From NCBI RefSeq assembly GCF_016765675.1, contig NZ_JAESWB010000134.1, positions 62,001 through 126,000 on the forward strand: a stretch of 64,000 bases of DNA, written 5' to 3'. The translations under genes were made by a program, and so were the position numbers. This document shows positions 41,147 to 49,675 of the stretch, piece after piece (positions within the stretch are counted from its first letter, which is position 1; each line of letters starts with the position of its first letter). This DNA comes from Neobacillus paridis. GTDB lineage: Bacteria; Bacillota; Bacilli; Bacillales; Cytobacillaceae. Below the pieces are notes generated by a model, which was given only the letters and a program-made list of their open reading frames with translations, did not search any database and was not told the DNA's origin.

Positions 41147-42118
41147 TTACTCTCCGTTTGAAACCAATTTTTCCACTCTTGGTTTTCTGCCTTTGGATTC
41201 GGACGCCTTGATTGCCACTTCTGTCCGGCGCTTAATGGAGCGTTCAAAGTCTTCTTCACTCATTTTTAGGACACTTCCAATGCGGAAATGATCATATTGT
41301 CCTAGATTGCAGTTGCGGATAAAACTTCTGGCATTCATCTCCAATCTTTCGGCGAAATGTTCAACCGAATATAATATAGGAATGTCTGTCAACGGCTTTA
41401 AGTCGACAGGCACATAATTTTTTAAATTTGGTTTTGCCTTATCAAGTTCCTTTGGTTGCAAAATAGGATTCCCATATTCATCTAATTTTGCTCCAGGGAC
41501 TCTTTGGCGGTTTAAATAATCAATCACCGACTGTTTTAAGCAGACTAACTTATTCGATTCCTTTTGAATGATGATTTCTGCGGGAATGGTTTCCCCTGTT
41601 TCATTATCTACTCTTGGTTCTGACAACATATATAGAAAACGAACGGAAATGTCTAGTTTCGCTGCTACCACATCGGCGAGTATGTGATCTCTTGTGATCA
41701 GGCCGTCTTGCTGGCGGAGTTTTTCCCATTTTCTTTTCTCTTCCTGCATTTTTTTTGCTTTTGGAATAGCAAGACGAATGGTTTCTTTTGCCCCATAAAA
41801 CGCACGTTCTACTTCTTTTCCTTGGGGATTGATTACTTTTTTAACCACTCTATCATAAGGTTCGTTCGGAATGGTTTGTTCTAAATGATTCAATAATTTC
41901 TCTAATACTTTGATATCCACTTCACTAAACGAAATAGGTCTTAATGTTTTAATTTGTTCAGGTGTAAAGGCTAAAATTTGTTCTTCTGTAAAATGTGCTA
42001 TGTCCTTCGCTCGTATGGGTACAAAATTGTCTGGATGCACCTTTGAAATCTCTTTAGGGGATAATTTTAATATTTTTTTTACTGAAATGGTTGGGGTATT
42101 CCGTTTAATAGCTGGCAT
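41147..42118 (-). CDS. Large basic protein with C-terminal helix-turn-helix-like region
   Basis: 323 residues, basic, with repeated short blocks at the N-terminus (LKLSPKEISKVHPDNF, FTEEQILAFTPEQIKTLRP). The C-terminal part, YSVEHFAERLEMNARSFIRN and FRIGSVLKMSEEDFERSIKR, looks like an excisionase/MerR-like winged helix-turn-helix. The gene has its own terminator. It could be a DNA-binding replication or transcription factor of the element. I do not recognise a known initiator family. Confidence 0.6.
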   Translation of the reverse strand: MPAIKRNTPTISVKKILKLSPKEISKVHPDNFVPIRAKDIAHFTEEQILAFTPEQIKTLRPISFSEVDIKVLEKLLNHLEQTIPNEPYDRVVKKVINPQGKEVERAFYGAKETIRLAIPKAKKMQEEKRKWEKLRQQDGLITRDHILADVVAAKLDISVRFLYMLSEPRVDNETGETIPAEIIIQKESNKLVCLKQSVIDYLNRQRVPGAKLDEYGNPILQPKELDKAKPNLKNYVPVDLKPLTDIPILYSVEHFAERLEMNARSFIRNCNLGQYDHFRIGSVLKMSEEDFERSIKRRTEVAIKASESKGRKPRVEKLVSNGE

Positions 42119-42297
42119 AACTTCTCCCTTCCTTTTTCGTTTATTTTAACCAAGCGCAATATGTTCATTTTTTTCTGGTTTTTATATTTTTATTCATATA
42201 TTCATATTATAGATGGTTATACAAAAAAATTCAATGATTTAGGATAAAAATTCCCGTTTTCAATAAAGAATATATGTAACCCTTCAAAAAACACAGA

Positions 42298-42323
42298 AAA
42301 AACCCCAATCAATTGGGGTTTTT
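42298..42323. terminator. Bidirectional terminator
   Basis: Perfect stem AAAAACCCCAAT / ATTGGGGTTTTT with a 2-nt centre, between the genes at 41147 and 42328. Confidence 0.8.
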
Positions 42324-42327
42324 CGTG

Positions 42328-42912
42328 CTATATGAGTCCTTCAAACTGTCCAGGCATGTTATCCCCTGACAACTCTTCAAGAATGATATGAGGGAGTGAT
42401 GAGGCGAGTTTTTTTCGTTTGTTTTTATCTGTTTCAAAAAACGTCAGTTCTTCCTGTGTGAGAAACCCACGATCCAAAAGAAACTCGAAAAACGATTCTT
42501 TCCCCATTTCCTCAACTGTGGCAAAAACAGCGTTACTTTCAACAGGAAATGCATCCAGTTCGTAGCAAAGTAGTTTTATTTGTTTTTCCTTTGCTTTTGC
42601 ATTATAGACTTCCCGAATGCAAAACTTATTCCTGCTTGTTTTAATTAGGTAAAGCCCTGTGCCGATATGAGGCGAACTCACGATTTGCAAGATTGTGTTT
42701 CGTTTTTGAGTTAGTGGATTCAGCAAATGTTTAGCGAAGAAAATATCCCCGTCGTCTTCCCACGTGCTCCATCCAAGTTGAATCAGTTTGTTAATCAGGC
42801 GATCCCGTTGTCTTGGTATTCGTGCATTTTGAAACGAGACAAGATTGTTTGTAGTTTTTCGTCTTCCCTCATTCAATTGAATAGAATGTGCCAATATTAT
42901 TGTTTCTCCCAT
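42328..42912 (-). CDS. Protein of unknown function
   Basis: 194 residues, no signal peptide. N-terminal half contains positively charged, possibly nucleic acid-binding residues (NARIPRQRDRLINKLIQLGW); the C-terminal half is more acidic and helical. No family was recognised. The promoter upstream (42964-42992) is one of the clearest bearing the shared motif. Confidence 0.65.
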   Translation of the reverse strand: MGETIILAHSIQLNEGRRKTTNNLVSFQNARIPRQRDRLINKLIQLGWSTWEDDGDIFFAKHLLNPLTQKRNTILQIVSSPHIGTGLYLIKTSRNKFCIREVYNAKAKEKQIKLLCYELDAFPVESNAVFATVEEMGKESFFEFLLDRGFLTQEELTFFETDKNKRKKLASSLPHIILEELSGDNMPGQFEGLI

Positions 42913-42963
42913 GTAAAAACACTCCTACATTGTCGAATTTTTGATAACTATCACTATATTCTT

Positions 42964-42992
42964 ATAATATAACGTTATTCAAAATTAATCAA
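42964..42992 (-). promoter_or_regulatory. Promoter with motif GAATAACGTTATA in the spacer
   Basis: TTGATT (42987-42992) and TATTAT (42964-42969), 17 bp apart. The motif at 42968-42980 runs from the spacer into the -10. Confidence 0.75.
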
Positions 42993-43030
42993 GAAAAATA
43001 TTAGTAACACTTATATTTTTAAATAATAAC

Positions 43031-43059
43031 AAAAGAAGAGAGACGCTCTCTCTTCTTTT
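43031..43059 (-). terminator. Terminator of the phoH operon
   Basis: AAAAGAAGAGAG / CTCTCTCTTCTTTT hairpin overlapping the end of the lipoprotein gene, followed by T-rich sequence on the minus strand. Confidence 0.7.
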
Positions 43060-43522
43060 ACGGCTTAACAAAATGAGAGGATTGCAAAATATTGATCGCT
43101 TCTACCAGTTGTTTCACTTCTGCATCCGCAGGTTCTCCTTTTTTTACTCTTTCTCGCAAAAACAATAGGGCGGATTTGTAATTTACAAGCGCCTGGAAGG
43201 TTTGCTTGGTCTCTCTATTCAAACTGTCCGGTTGGCGGTACTGTTCCAGTTTATTGATTGCTTTTTGTGTTCGTTCCATTTCTGTTGTTAGCATTGATTC
43301 AAGTTGGGCCTCGCTGAAGGTGTTCGTTTCTCCGTTCATGAGAATGCTCATGATGGGGTTAGCATTTCGCAAAATATCTGCCACTACTTCATCTTGTGTA
43401 CGGCTGGTATCAATGACGTTTTGGCTGTTGATCTGCTCTCCGTACCGGAGCTGTTCTGAACAACCGCCTAGCAAGGAAATCGACATGGCTAAAAGAACGC
43501 CGCCAGCTATCCATTTTTTCAT
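43058..43522 (-). CDS. Lipoprotein of unknown function
   Basis: 154 residues, ATG at 43522 with AAAGGAGG upstream. Signal peptide MKKWIAGGVLLAMSISLLGG, then the lipobox Cys. The mature part is helical with many Gln/Glu, containing TEMERTQKAINKLEQYRQP. It starts one base after the end of the HTH gene, so it belongs to the phoH operon. It is similar in style to the lipoproteins at 431 and 52797 but not an obvious homologue. Confidence 0.8.
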   Translation of the reverse strand: MKKWIAGGVLLAMSISLLGGCSEQLRYGEQINSQNVIDTSRTQDEVVADILRNANPIMSILMNGETNTFSEAQLESMLTTEMERTQKAINKLEQYRQPDSLNRETKQTFQALVNYKSALLFLRERVKKGEPADAEVKQLVEAINILQSSHFVKP

Positions 43523-43966
43523 TCAATCCCTCCTTTCTTTCCTGCGATAGATGTGATGGTCATAGCGAATTTTCATGACCGTATGGATGGAACAATGGAA
43601 TTCATCCGCAATTTCTTGGTCTGATTTCGTTTTAACCAATTCCTGAACCACTTCCGGGGTGAGAATGTTTTTAATAGTTCTTTTTTTTAGACCAAACTGC
43701 TTCATACGAGATTTCAGTGTATTGACTGAAACAGAAAAAAATTGGGCGGTCTCTTGAAGGGTTGATCGTTCCAACTGGCGGGACAGTTCTTCTTTTGTGA
43801 TAGTTTTCTTTTTCGGAAATAATTCCGGATGGTCCCGCTCATATTCCTTCAATAGCTGATACCCTCTCGATCGGGAGCAGATTCCTTTGACAACGGCTTC
43901 AACGGATAAGCCATTTTTTAATGATTGACTAAATATTTCAGGTGTTAGGATGGTTTTTACAGACAT
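43523..43966 (-). CDS. Protein with two homeodomain-like HTH units
   Basis: 147 residues. Two similar DNA-binding helices are visible: TLQETAQFFSVSVNTLKSRM and KSDQEIADEFHCSIHTVMKI, plus related short openers, TILTPEIF and NILTPEVV. The design is like a transposase-type or resolvase-type HTH without catalytic domain. It may regulate its operon (phoH, this gene, lipoprotein) or bind a plasmid site. AAAGGAAAG precedes the ATG. Confidence 0.7.
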   Translation of the reverse strand: MSVKTILTPEIFSQSLKNGLSVEAVVKGICSRSRGYQLLKEYERDHPELFPKKKTITKEELSRQLERSTLQETAQFFSVSVNTLKSRMKQFGLKKRTIKNILTPEVVQELVKTKSDQEIADEFHCSIHTVMKIRYDHHIYRRKERRD

Positions 43967-43994
43967 GTTGTTCTTTCCTTTCTGTGTTCTTTCA

Positions 43995-45278
43995 TTACAA
44001 TCTTTGAACGATTTCTTCTACCAAAGACGAACGTTCTGTTTTTTCAAACTGCAAGTGTGCAGAAAGCGTGCTGTGTTTCATGCGTTCAGCTGTGTATACT
44101 AGACCGTTGGAATAGGGAGTAAGGAAGGGATTGTCGATCTGATTATCGGTGGGGTCTCCAGCCAAGATGATTTTGGAGCCTTCCCCAACGCGGGTTAAGA
44201 TGGCTTTTGCTTCATGGGGGGTTAAGTTTTGCGCTTCATCCACGATGATGAATTGTTCATAGAGAGTACGTCCTCTAATATAGGTAATCGCTTCGATTTC
44301 AATGTACCCGTCTTCCGTCATCCTTTCATACAATTGAGCGGGGGTCTGGTATTCCCCTTTTTTTTGCTCAATTTTCCGGTAATTGTCAATGAAAGGCCCC
44401 ATCCATGGCAGCAGCTTTTCTTTCTTCTCCCCCGGCAGGTACCCTACGTCTTTTCCAAGAGGGGAAAGGGGGCGGGTCAGAAGCATAGAGCGAAAGTCTC
44501 CGTTTTTCGTCTGCTTGCGTCCAGCAAGAAGGGAAAGCAGTGTTTTTCCAGAACCCGCACCGCCAATGAGGGTAACAAGTTTAATGTCAGGATCAAAAAG
44601 TAGAGATAGAGCCATTTGTTGTGCGCGATTTCTCGGTTTGATTGGCATTTCCGGACAAGGATGAAGAGGGAGTAGTTTTCCGCGTTTATAGATGGATAGG
44701 GCGGTCTGCTTGAAATTTGTATCATTCACGAGCTGAAACAACTGATGAGGGAAAGCATCTTCCGGGGCTTCAAGGAATCCTTTTTGGTAAAATCGACAGA
44801 TGTCCTTATCACTCACCAGCAACTCTCGAAAGCCTGAATAGATCTTTGTCACACGGTCATTTAAGTAGTCAGCTTTTGGAATGTTGTTCATTTTTGCTCT
44901 GATGCGAAGCGGCCGGTCTCTTGTCACCAGAATCGAGCCTTCATGTTCTTTTACCCATTTTAATAGATAGTCATCACAATACATCTTGCGGATCTTCGGA
45001 TGGTCATATACCAAGACTCTTCCTCCTGACGGAAGTGTAATGGTCATACAGCTAGTCCCGTCCGAATGAATTTCGGGTTCAATTGGTTCCATGAGATCTT
45101 CAAGGGATTTCCAAAACTCCTGTGCAGAATAGCCGGCGCTTCCTCCCCTCCCTTTCATGCGATCCATTTCATCCAGGACCGGCGGCAGAATTACGCAATC
45201 GTTATCTTCAAAGGAGAACAGGCTTTTAGGATCATGAACTAATACATTTGTATCTGGTACAAAAATCTTTTTCACCAC
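43995..45278 (-). CDS. PhoH-family ATPase with N-terminal PIN domain
   Basis: 427 residues, starting at GTG 45278 after AGGAAGG. Residues 1-130 form a PIN nuclease domain: IFVPDTNVLVHDP with the first Asp, DEMDRMKG and LVTRDRPLRIRA. The PhoH ATPase follows with Walker A IGGAGSGKTLL near 244 and Walker B IIVDEAQNLTPHE. PIN-PhoH proteins (VapC-PhoH2-like) are RNA helicase/RNases. A motif copy at 45350-45362 is in the promoter (TTGAAT, 18 bp, TATAAT). Confidence 0.92.
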   Translation of the reverse strand: MVKKIFVPDTNVLVHDPKSLFSFEDNDCVILPPVLDEMDRMKGRGGSAGYSAQEFWKSLEDLMEPIEPEIHSDGTSCMTITLPSGGRVLVYDHPKIRKMYCDDYLLKWVKEHEGSILVTRDRPLRIRAKMNNIPKADYLNDRVTKIYSGFRELLVSDKDICRFYQKGFLEAPEDAFPHQLFQLVNDTNFKQTALSIYKRGKLLPLHPCPEMPIKPRNRAQQMALSLLFDPDIKLVTLIGGAGSGKTLLSLLAGRKQTKNGDFRSMLLTRPLSPLGKDVGYLPGEKKEKLLPWMGPFIDNYRKIEQKKGEYQTPAQLYERMTEDGYIEIEAITYIRGRTLYEQFIIVDEAQNLTPHEAKAILTRVGEGSKIILAGDPTDNQIDNPFLTPYSNGLVYTAERMKHSTLSAHLQFEKTERSSLVEEIVQRL

Positions 45279-45349
45279 TCTCTTCCTTCCTGCTAGATAG
45301 TGTTTTGAATAGAAATGCTTACCTTTAAAGGATTACTATACAGCAATTA

Positions 45350-45362
45350 TATTACGTAATTC
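45350..45362 (-). promoter_or_regulatory. GAATTACGTAATA motif in the phoH promoter
   Basis: On the minus strand TTGAAT is followed after 18 bp by TATAAT; the motif (GAATTACGTAATA) fills the spacer end. Confidence 0.6.
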
Positions 45363-45430
45363 ATTATAAATTCAATTATTTTTAAAGTCTTCTCTTCTTG
45401 CTCTGTTCCCCCTCTGGAGATAATAAAACG

Positions 45431-45470
45431 CCCTACCCTTCTATTTAAGACGGACAAAACTAGAACACTA
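45431..45470. repeat. 40-bp element, copy A
   Basis: Identical over 40 bases to 60259-60298 (begins CCCTACCCTTCTATTTAAG and ends CTAGAACACTA). Some similarity continues for about ten more bases. It might be an end of a lost insertion sequence or a protein-binding site. Confidence 0.85.
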
Positions 45471-45961
45471 ATATTTTCCAGTTTACAAAGAAGGCTGGGT
45501 ACAGGCCTCCCTGTTTTAATGTTTTAAACAAAGAGAATGGAAGCCCTTTCTTTTCTGGATTCCACTATTCCTTCTTATAGAATAATCTATCATCCTCAAA
45601 ACTTCGGAGCGTTCACAGGCAAACTCCCGACTATTTCCCTATAATCCTTTTTTTTTGCGATTTTTGAAGGTTTTTGAGCCTTTTTTCTTTCTCTTTTCTG
45701 TTTTTTCTTACGCATTCTTACCCTTTCTACTTCTTCCCCAATTCATTTTAACCAGCCGCTGCCCGCCCCAAGGAAGATAGGGAAATTCCTATAAAATCTT
45801 ATTAAAATCGTGATAATTCAGGATTACAAGAGATTTCCCCTCCATTTATCCAGCTAAAGCCCTGATTTTTAAATGAACATAGAAGAATCCACTGAAAGGA
45901 AGGCGGGATTTAAAAAACAATTAATTTATTTATTCTTAATAAACATCTTATTTTCTTGTAT

Positions 45962-45974
45962 TATAACGTTATTC
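45962..45974 (+). promoter_or_regulatory. TATAACGTTATTC motif upstream of the partition operon
   Basis: On the plus strand TTGTAT and TAAACT are 17 bp apart with the motif in the spacer, about 45 bases before the gene at 46035. Confidence 0.5.
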
Positions 45975-46034
45975 ATGATAAACTTATATTAGTTTAAAGA
46001 TTTCATTATTCGAAGGAAGAAGGGGGAATAAGAC

Positions 46035-46268
46035 ATGTCTAAAACCTTTAAGGTTTATCGGCTCAATAATGAAGATCGAATATACGAAGTCATAGAAATG
46101 GACACGTTGACTGTATTTTCCATTTCAAATATTCATAAATTCAGATCGCTACAACCAGGCGATGTAGTAACAGGAAGAATTCTTCAAGTAAATGAAAACG
46201 AATGGGAAATCGAAATAGAAGCGATCATTTCTGAAGGAGAACCCGTTGACGAATCCATATTTGAATAA
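46035..46268 (+). CDS. Small protein of unknown function
   Basis: 77 residues, acidic, beta-rich (FKVYRLNNEDRIYEVIEMD, DVVTGRILQVNENEWEIEIE), suggestive of a small OB- or SH3-like barrel. The ribosome site is AGGGGG. It is first in the operon with parM and parR, but distinct from ParR. No family was recognised. Confidence 0.65.
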   Translation: MSKTFKVYRLNNEDRIYEVIEMDTLTVFSISNIHKFRSLQPGDVVTGRILQVNENEWEIEIEAIISEGEPVDESIFE

Positions 46269-46422
46269 GACGTACAACGATTTTTAGCAAACAAAACGTC
46301 TTATGGAGCTGAAAAGACCAGCTCTTTCTTTTGCAGCTAACGTAGACACAACGTATACTTTTTTTCTTTGTTACCCCAAAAAATGTATACCTTTTGTGTA
46401 CCATTTAAAAGGAGGAATTGTT

Positions 46423-47544
46423 TTGCAAAAAGTAAGACTTGCTGCTGTGGATATTGGAAATGATGCCGTCAAAGCCTTTAATGGAACCAACTTGATTTAC
46501 ATTCCAAACGTCATCGCTGAAATAGGTGCATCCCGTGACTATGTAGAGCTGGAGAAAAACATGTTAGACGGCCTGCATGTAGAAATCACTTCTTCTGCTT
46601 TAAAGAAAGAAAAAGGATGCTATGCCGTCGGGAATCTTGCTACTGGATACCCGAACAATGATGAACTTACCTCTGACAGCGAAAAATCCAACAACGATCA
46701 ATCCCTCATTCTCCTCTTGACGACCCTTGCCTATGATGCTGTGTTAAACTTTCCAGAGAAAAACGGCCTCATTGAAGCCCATTACCATCTTTCCACCGGT
46801 CTTCCACTTGATGAAGCGAAACAAAAAGGAAAAAGGAAGGAATTCAAAGAAAAACTAAAGAGCGCCACTCATATCGTCCGGTTTTTGGATGTACCGGAAG
46901 TAGCAGGGAAAGAAGTTCAGATTACCTTGGAAGAAGTCTTGGTCAATACAGAAGGCCATGCGGCCATGATTGACTTAACCACCAATGATAACGGCTCCAT
47001 CAAAAATGAGGATCTGATCAAAATTACGTCTCTCATTCACGATATTGGCGGACTTTCAACGGATTCTGCCATCATTAACCCTGACGGTTCCGTAGATAAC
47101 CTTCATTCAGAAGGAATCAATGAAGGAGTCTCCCCTTACCTCGATGACATCATCAAACGGGTAGAAAGAAAGTTTGGCTACCGCTTCAGAAGCCGTCGAC
47201 AATTGGTGGAGACCATCATCCATCCCGATGCAGAAGAGCGTGGGGTCATTTGGGTCAAAGGGAGACGAGAATCTATTCAATTCATTGTAGATGAGGTTCT
47301 CATGACACTAGCCAAAGAAGAATACAAGTTAATCCGCAAAATGTGGAATCAAGTGCCTCATATCCGTGTCGCCTATTTGATTGGCGGAGGTAGCGTCATT
47401 TTAAAACCTTACATTGAAAAACTAAACGGGCAGGAGGAAAAGTTTCCGCTTCGATTTGTTAAACCGGAAGAAAGTGTATGGATGATTTGCAAGGCTTACT
47501 TCAAACTTCTCCGCATGTATTTAAACAGAAAGCGTTCAGCCTAA
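46423..47544 (+). CDS. parM: ParM/Alp-type plasmid segregation actin
   Basis: 373 residues from a TTG at 46423 that has AAAGGAGG about 8 bases upstream; an upstream frame to 46303 has no ribosome site. Actin-fold motifs: phosphate 1 AAVDIGNDAVKAFNG, phosphate 2 HDIGGLSTDSAIIN and adenosine motif YLIGGGSVILKPYI. Actin-like ParM filaments push plasmid copies apart after binding ParR on parC. The next gene overlaps its stop (TAATG), as is usual for the adaptor. Together they are a type II partition operon and argue that this is a plasmid. Confidence 0.88.
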   Translation: MQKVRLAAVDIGNDAVKAFNGTNLIYIPNVIAEIGASRDYVELEKNMLDGLHVEITSSALKKEKGCYAVGNLATGYPNNDELTSDSEKSNNDQSLILLLTTLAYDAVLNFPEKNGLIEAHYHLSTGLPLDEAKQKGKRKEFKEKLKSATHIVRFLDVPEVAGKEVQITLEEVLVNTEGHAAMIDLTTNDNGSIKNEDLIKITSLIHDIGGLSTDSAIINPDGSVDNLHSEGINEGVSPYLDDIIKRVERKFGYRFRSRRQLVETIIHPDAEERGVIWVKGRRESIQFIVDEVLMTLAKEEYKLIRKMWNQVPHIRVAYLIGGGSVILKPYIEKLNGQEEKFPLRFVKPEESVWMICKAYFKLLRMYLNRKRSA

Positions 47545-47960
47545 TGACTAAACCAATTGCAAAAGGACAAGTTCTTTCGTTTCGTCTGCCGATAGATACC
47601 CCAAATGAGGTCATCCAATGGCTGAATGAATGCAAGGAAAAAGGAGTGTTAGGTAAAACCATCGCTCAACTTGTCATTCATTCTTTTCGGACGAAACAGG
47701 AAAATATTGAGCCTGTCACCATCCATCTACCCTCTTCCTTAACTGACAACGAGAAATCCTGGCTCGCTTTGCCTGAAACAAAAGAAGTGTTGGGGGCGCT
47801 GCTGTTTCGTTTGATACAATCCCCTCACGAATACCTTTCCTTTTCCGCTCACTCTTTACCCTCGGTGAAACAAAAGCAAGAAACAGAGGAAGAGTTCTAC
47901 GTGGATCATGAGTTTCACAATCGGCTCGCTGCCAGTTTCTTTGACGACGAGGACGAATAA
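47544..47960 (+). CDS. parR: ParR-like partition adaptor
   Basis: 138 residues, the ATG overlaps the parM stop codon (TAATG), giving coupled translation. The start KGQVLSFRLPIDTPNEVIQW and IAQLVIHSF have the beta-strand/helix/helix order of ribbon-helix-helix ParR/AlfB proteins. The C-terminal tail is acidic (FFDDEDE), which in ParR proteins touches the actin. It should bind parC repeats and cap the ParM filament. The family call rests on fold-like features and position, not on a strong motif. Confidence 0.65.
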   Translation: MTKPIAKGQVLSFRLPIDTPNEVIQWLNECKEKGVLGKTIAQLVIHSFRTKQENIEPVTIHLPSSLTDNEKSWLALPETKEVLGALLFRLIQSPHEYLSFSAHSLPSVKQKQETEEEFYVDHEFHNRLAASFFDDEDE

Positions 47961-47986
47961 GAGAGGGTTTCCCTCTCTTTGTTTTA
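47961..47986 (+). terminator. Terminator of the partition operon
   Basis: GAGAGGG / CCCTCTC stem with a TTT loop and TTTGTTTT after it. Confidence 0.75.
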
Positions 47987-48063
47987 CTTGTTTTATTCGA
48001 TGCCTTGGAATTGATTGGTGAGAAGGAGTCTCTCATTATTACTCTTAAAAGGAGGATTTCAAC

Positions 48064-48522
48064 ATGTTGTTTGATTTTTTACCCGAAGATCAACAGATTC
48101 AAATGAGAACTCACTTGTCCAGCTACTTAAAATGGGTTCACACCCATAACCCCGAATTTCAGAACAATCTTACAACGGAAGAATTAACAACCTGTTGGCT
48201 TGAAGACTGCAAACATCCCAAATGGATGATGGAGAAAATTCATGACATGAATCTTCTCTTTATTGTCCATGTCAACGAGTATCTGGAGCGATACAAAGAT
48301 CAAGCCTATCTGTTTGAAGAAGAAGTGACCCCTGAATTTCTTCCACCCAAAAATCAAGCTGCCGCATCCAACCAAAAAACGAACTACGATGCAGCGACAC
48401 CTAAACAGATAAAATTCCTTTTGTATCTAACAAAAAAACATAACCGGACGAACATCAATCTCCAGCATATCACCAAAAAGGAAGCATCCAAACTCATTTC
48501 CGAATTGCTGGCTCTTCAATAA
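48064..48522 (+). CDS. Small protein of unknown function
   Basis: 152 residues, ribosome site AAAAGGAGG. The last 45 residues (ATPKQIKFLLYLTKKHNRTN, then KKEASKLISELLAL) are a charged helical block resembling the small helical domain often fused to DnaE-type or helicase proteins and to phage proteins that start with a PTxxQ..L pattern. The N-terminal 100 residues are helical. It is co-transcribed with the gene at 48540. Function unknown. Confidence 0.65.
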   Translation: MLFDFLPEDQQIQMRTHLSSYLKWVHTHNPEFQNNLTTEELTTCWLEDCKHPKWMMEKIHDMNLLFIVHVNEYLERYKDQAYLFEEEVTPEFLPPKNQAAASNQKTNYDAATPKQIKFLLYLTKKHNRTNINLQHITKKEASKLISELLALQ

Positions 48523-48539
48523 AAAGGAGGTTTAAGACG

Positions 48540-49661
48540 ATGAAGGTGCAAAAAAGGGAATTATCCGACCTTTTGGATGCCATTCCTTCTATGAAGGATG
48601 GAAAAGATGCTATTGTGACGTTTCTTCCACATACTGCGGAAACGGTCATGGTTGAAATATCCCACCCTCTTTTTGAAGTCAAATGGGAAGTACACGCGAC
48701 AGAACTAGAAAAAAGGAATTCTTACACGTTTTCTTCTTTAAAGAAGGCGCTAAAACAAACAAAGGCAAAGTGGGACATCGTTTTAACAAAAGATAGCCTC
48801 TCGCAGGAAAATGGGCTTACCGTTCCGCTTGAGAGTGGAGTCCCCTTCCCTCATTCAAAAGCCACTATCACCCCGATTGAGGTAAACGGGAAAACTTTTG
48901 CGGAAGGCCTCAAACCTTTAACCGTCTTCCCTGAAATACGTGCGCTCCAGTCTTGGCGGAATGAAGTGTTCCTCCAGGGAACAGAAGAAGGCTTTCGCTT
49001 CTCGCAGACAAATGGTGTGTATTTTTCGAGTTTTGAATGGTTTGGGGACAAGTTTGGTACTTTGTTGTCTCCCATGGTGTTTCCATCCTCCGTCTTTAAT
49101 CTGCTGGTGAAGATGGCTTCTGCATTTAAAAAAGCACTCCTGCTGTTAGAGGATAACGGATTAGGTCTGTACGAACACGAACATCATCAAGTATTCATCA
49201 AAGGAAAAACAGGATTCTATCCTCCAGTTCGTCTGCCTGATAAAACAAGAGAAACGCGATTCCATTTGAACCCTGTGAAGAAAAAGCCGTTTGAGAAGGT
49301 GCTGCTTGAAAATTTGAAGAAATATCGGGATTTGCACCATTTGGAGTACCCTGACATCCGACTAAACTTTAAAGCGGAACAAGATGAAGATGTGTTTCGG
49401 ATTACCGCACTTGCCACATACAAGCAAGAAGAATATACAGAACTTTGTTCGACGACTTCCCCTTTTTTCATGGGGGACTCGGATATTCTGGATATTCCTG
49501 CTTACGATTTTGTGAAAGCGCTCAATTCGTTTCAAACAATTACCTCTCTCATCTTTACAGACCGTGGAGTACAAATCGAACAATTCTCTATGGAAGAAAA
49601 TGTTGCGCAAACCATTGTTTTTCTGCATGGATTCAAAACACAAAAAAAGATTCCCGCTTAA
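48540..49661 (+). CDS. Possible divergent sliding clamp (DnaN-like)
   Basis: 373 residues, close to the length of the bacterial beta clamp. The C-terminal strand order ILDIPAYDFVKALNSF, SLIFTDRGVQIEQF and AQTIVFLHGF resembles the end of DnaN domain III, and earlier stretches (YTFSSLKKALKQTKAKWDIV) resemble the strands of domain I. The overall similarity is low, so this is a hypothesis. If correct, the element would have its own clamp to go with its DnaE, primase and SSB. Ribosome site AAAAGGAGG. Confidence 0.4.
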   Translation: MKVQKRELSDLLDAIPSMKDGKDAIVTFLPHTAETVMVEISHPLFEVKWEVHATELEKRNSYTFSSLKKALKQTKAKWDIVLTKDSLSQENGLTVPLESGVPFPHSKATITPIEVNGKTFAEGLKPLTVFPEIRALQSWRNEVFLQGTEEGFRFSQTNGVYFSSFEWFGDKFGTLLSPMVFPSSVFNLLVKMASAFKKALLLLEDNGLGLYEHEHHQVFIKGKTGFYPPVRLPDKTRETRFHLNPVKKKPFEKVLLENLKKYRDLHHLEYPDIRLNFKAEQDEDVFRITALATYKQEEYTELCSTTSPFFMGDSDILDIPAYDFVKALNSFQTITSLIFTDRGVQIEQFSMEENVAQTIVFLHGFKTQKKIPA

Positions 49662-49675
49662 AGGGGATCTTTTTT
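49642..49675. terminator. Bidirectional terminator between converging genes
   Basis: AAAAAAGATTCCC / GGGGATCTTTTTT stem between the clamp-like gene and the EAL gene. Confidence 0.8.

Larger units (their letters stand above)
45363..46034. other. Gene-free region upstream of the partition operon
   Basis: About 670 bases without a credible gene. It contains the 40-bp element also found at 60259, several short AT-rich and pyrimidine-rich stretches, and a motif copy at 45962-45974 next to the promoter of the gene at 46035. A centromere (parC) or replication origin could be here, since it stands upstream of parM, but no clear iteron array was seen. Confidence 0.4.

Noticed and set aside
40939..41259. 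N-terminal extension of the lipoprotein gene
   Set aside because: The extension overlaps the gene at 41147, has no ribosome site and would bury the signal peptide.
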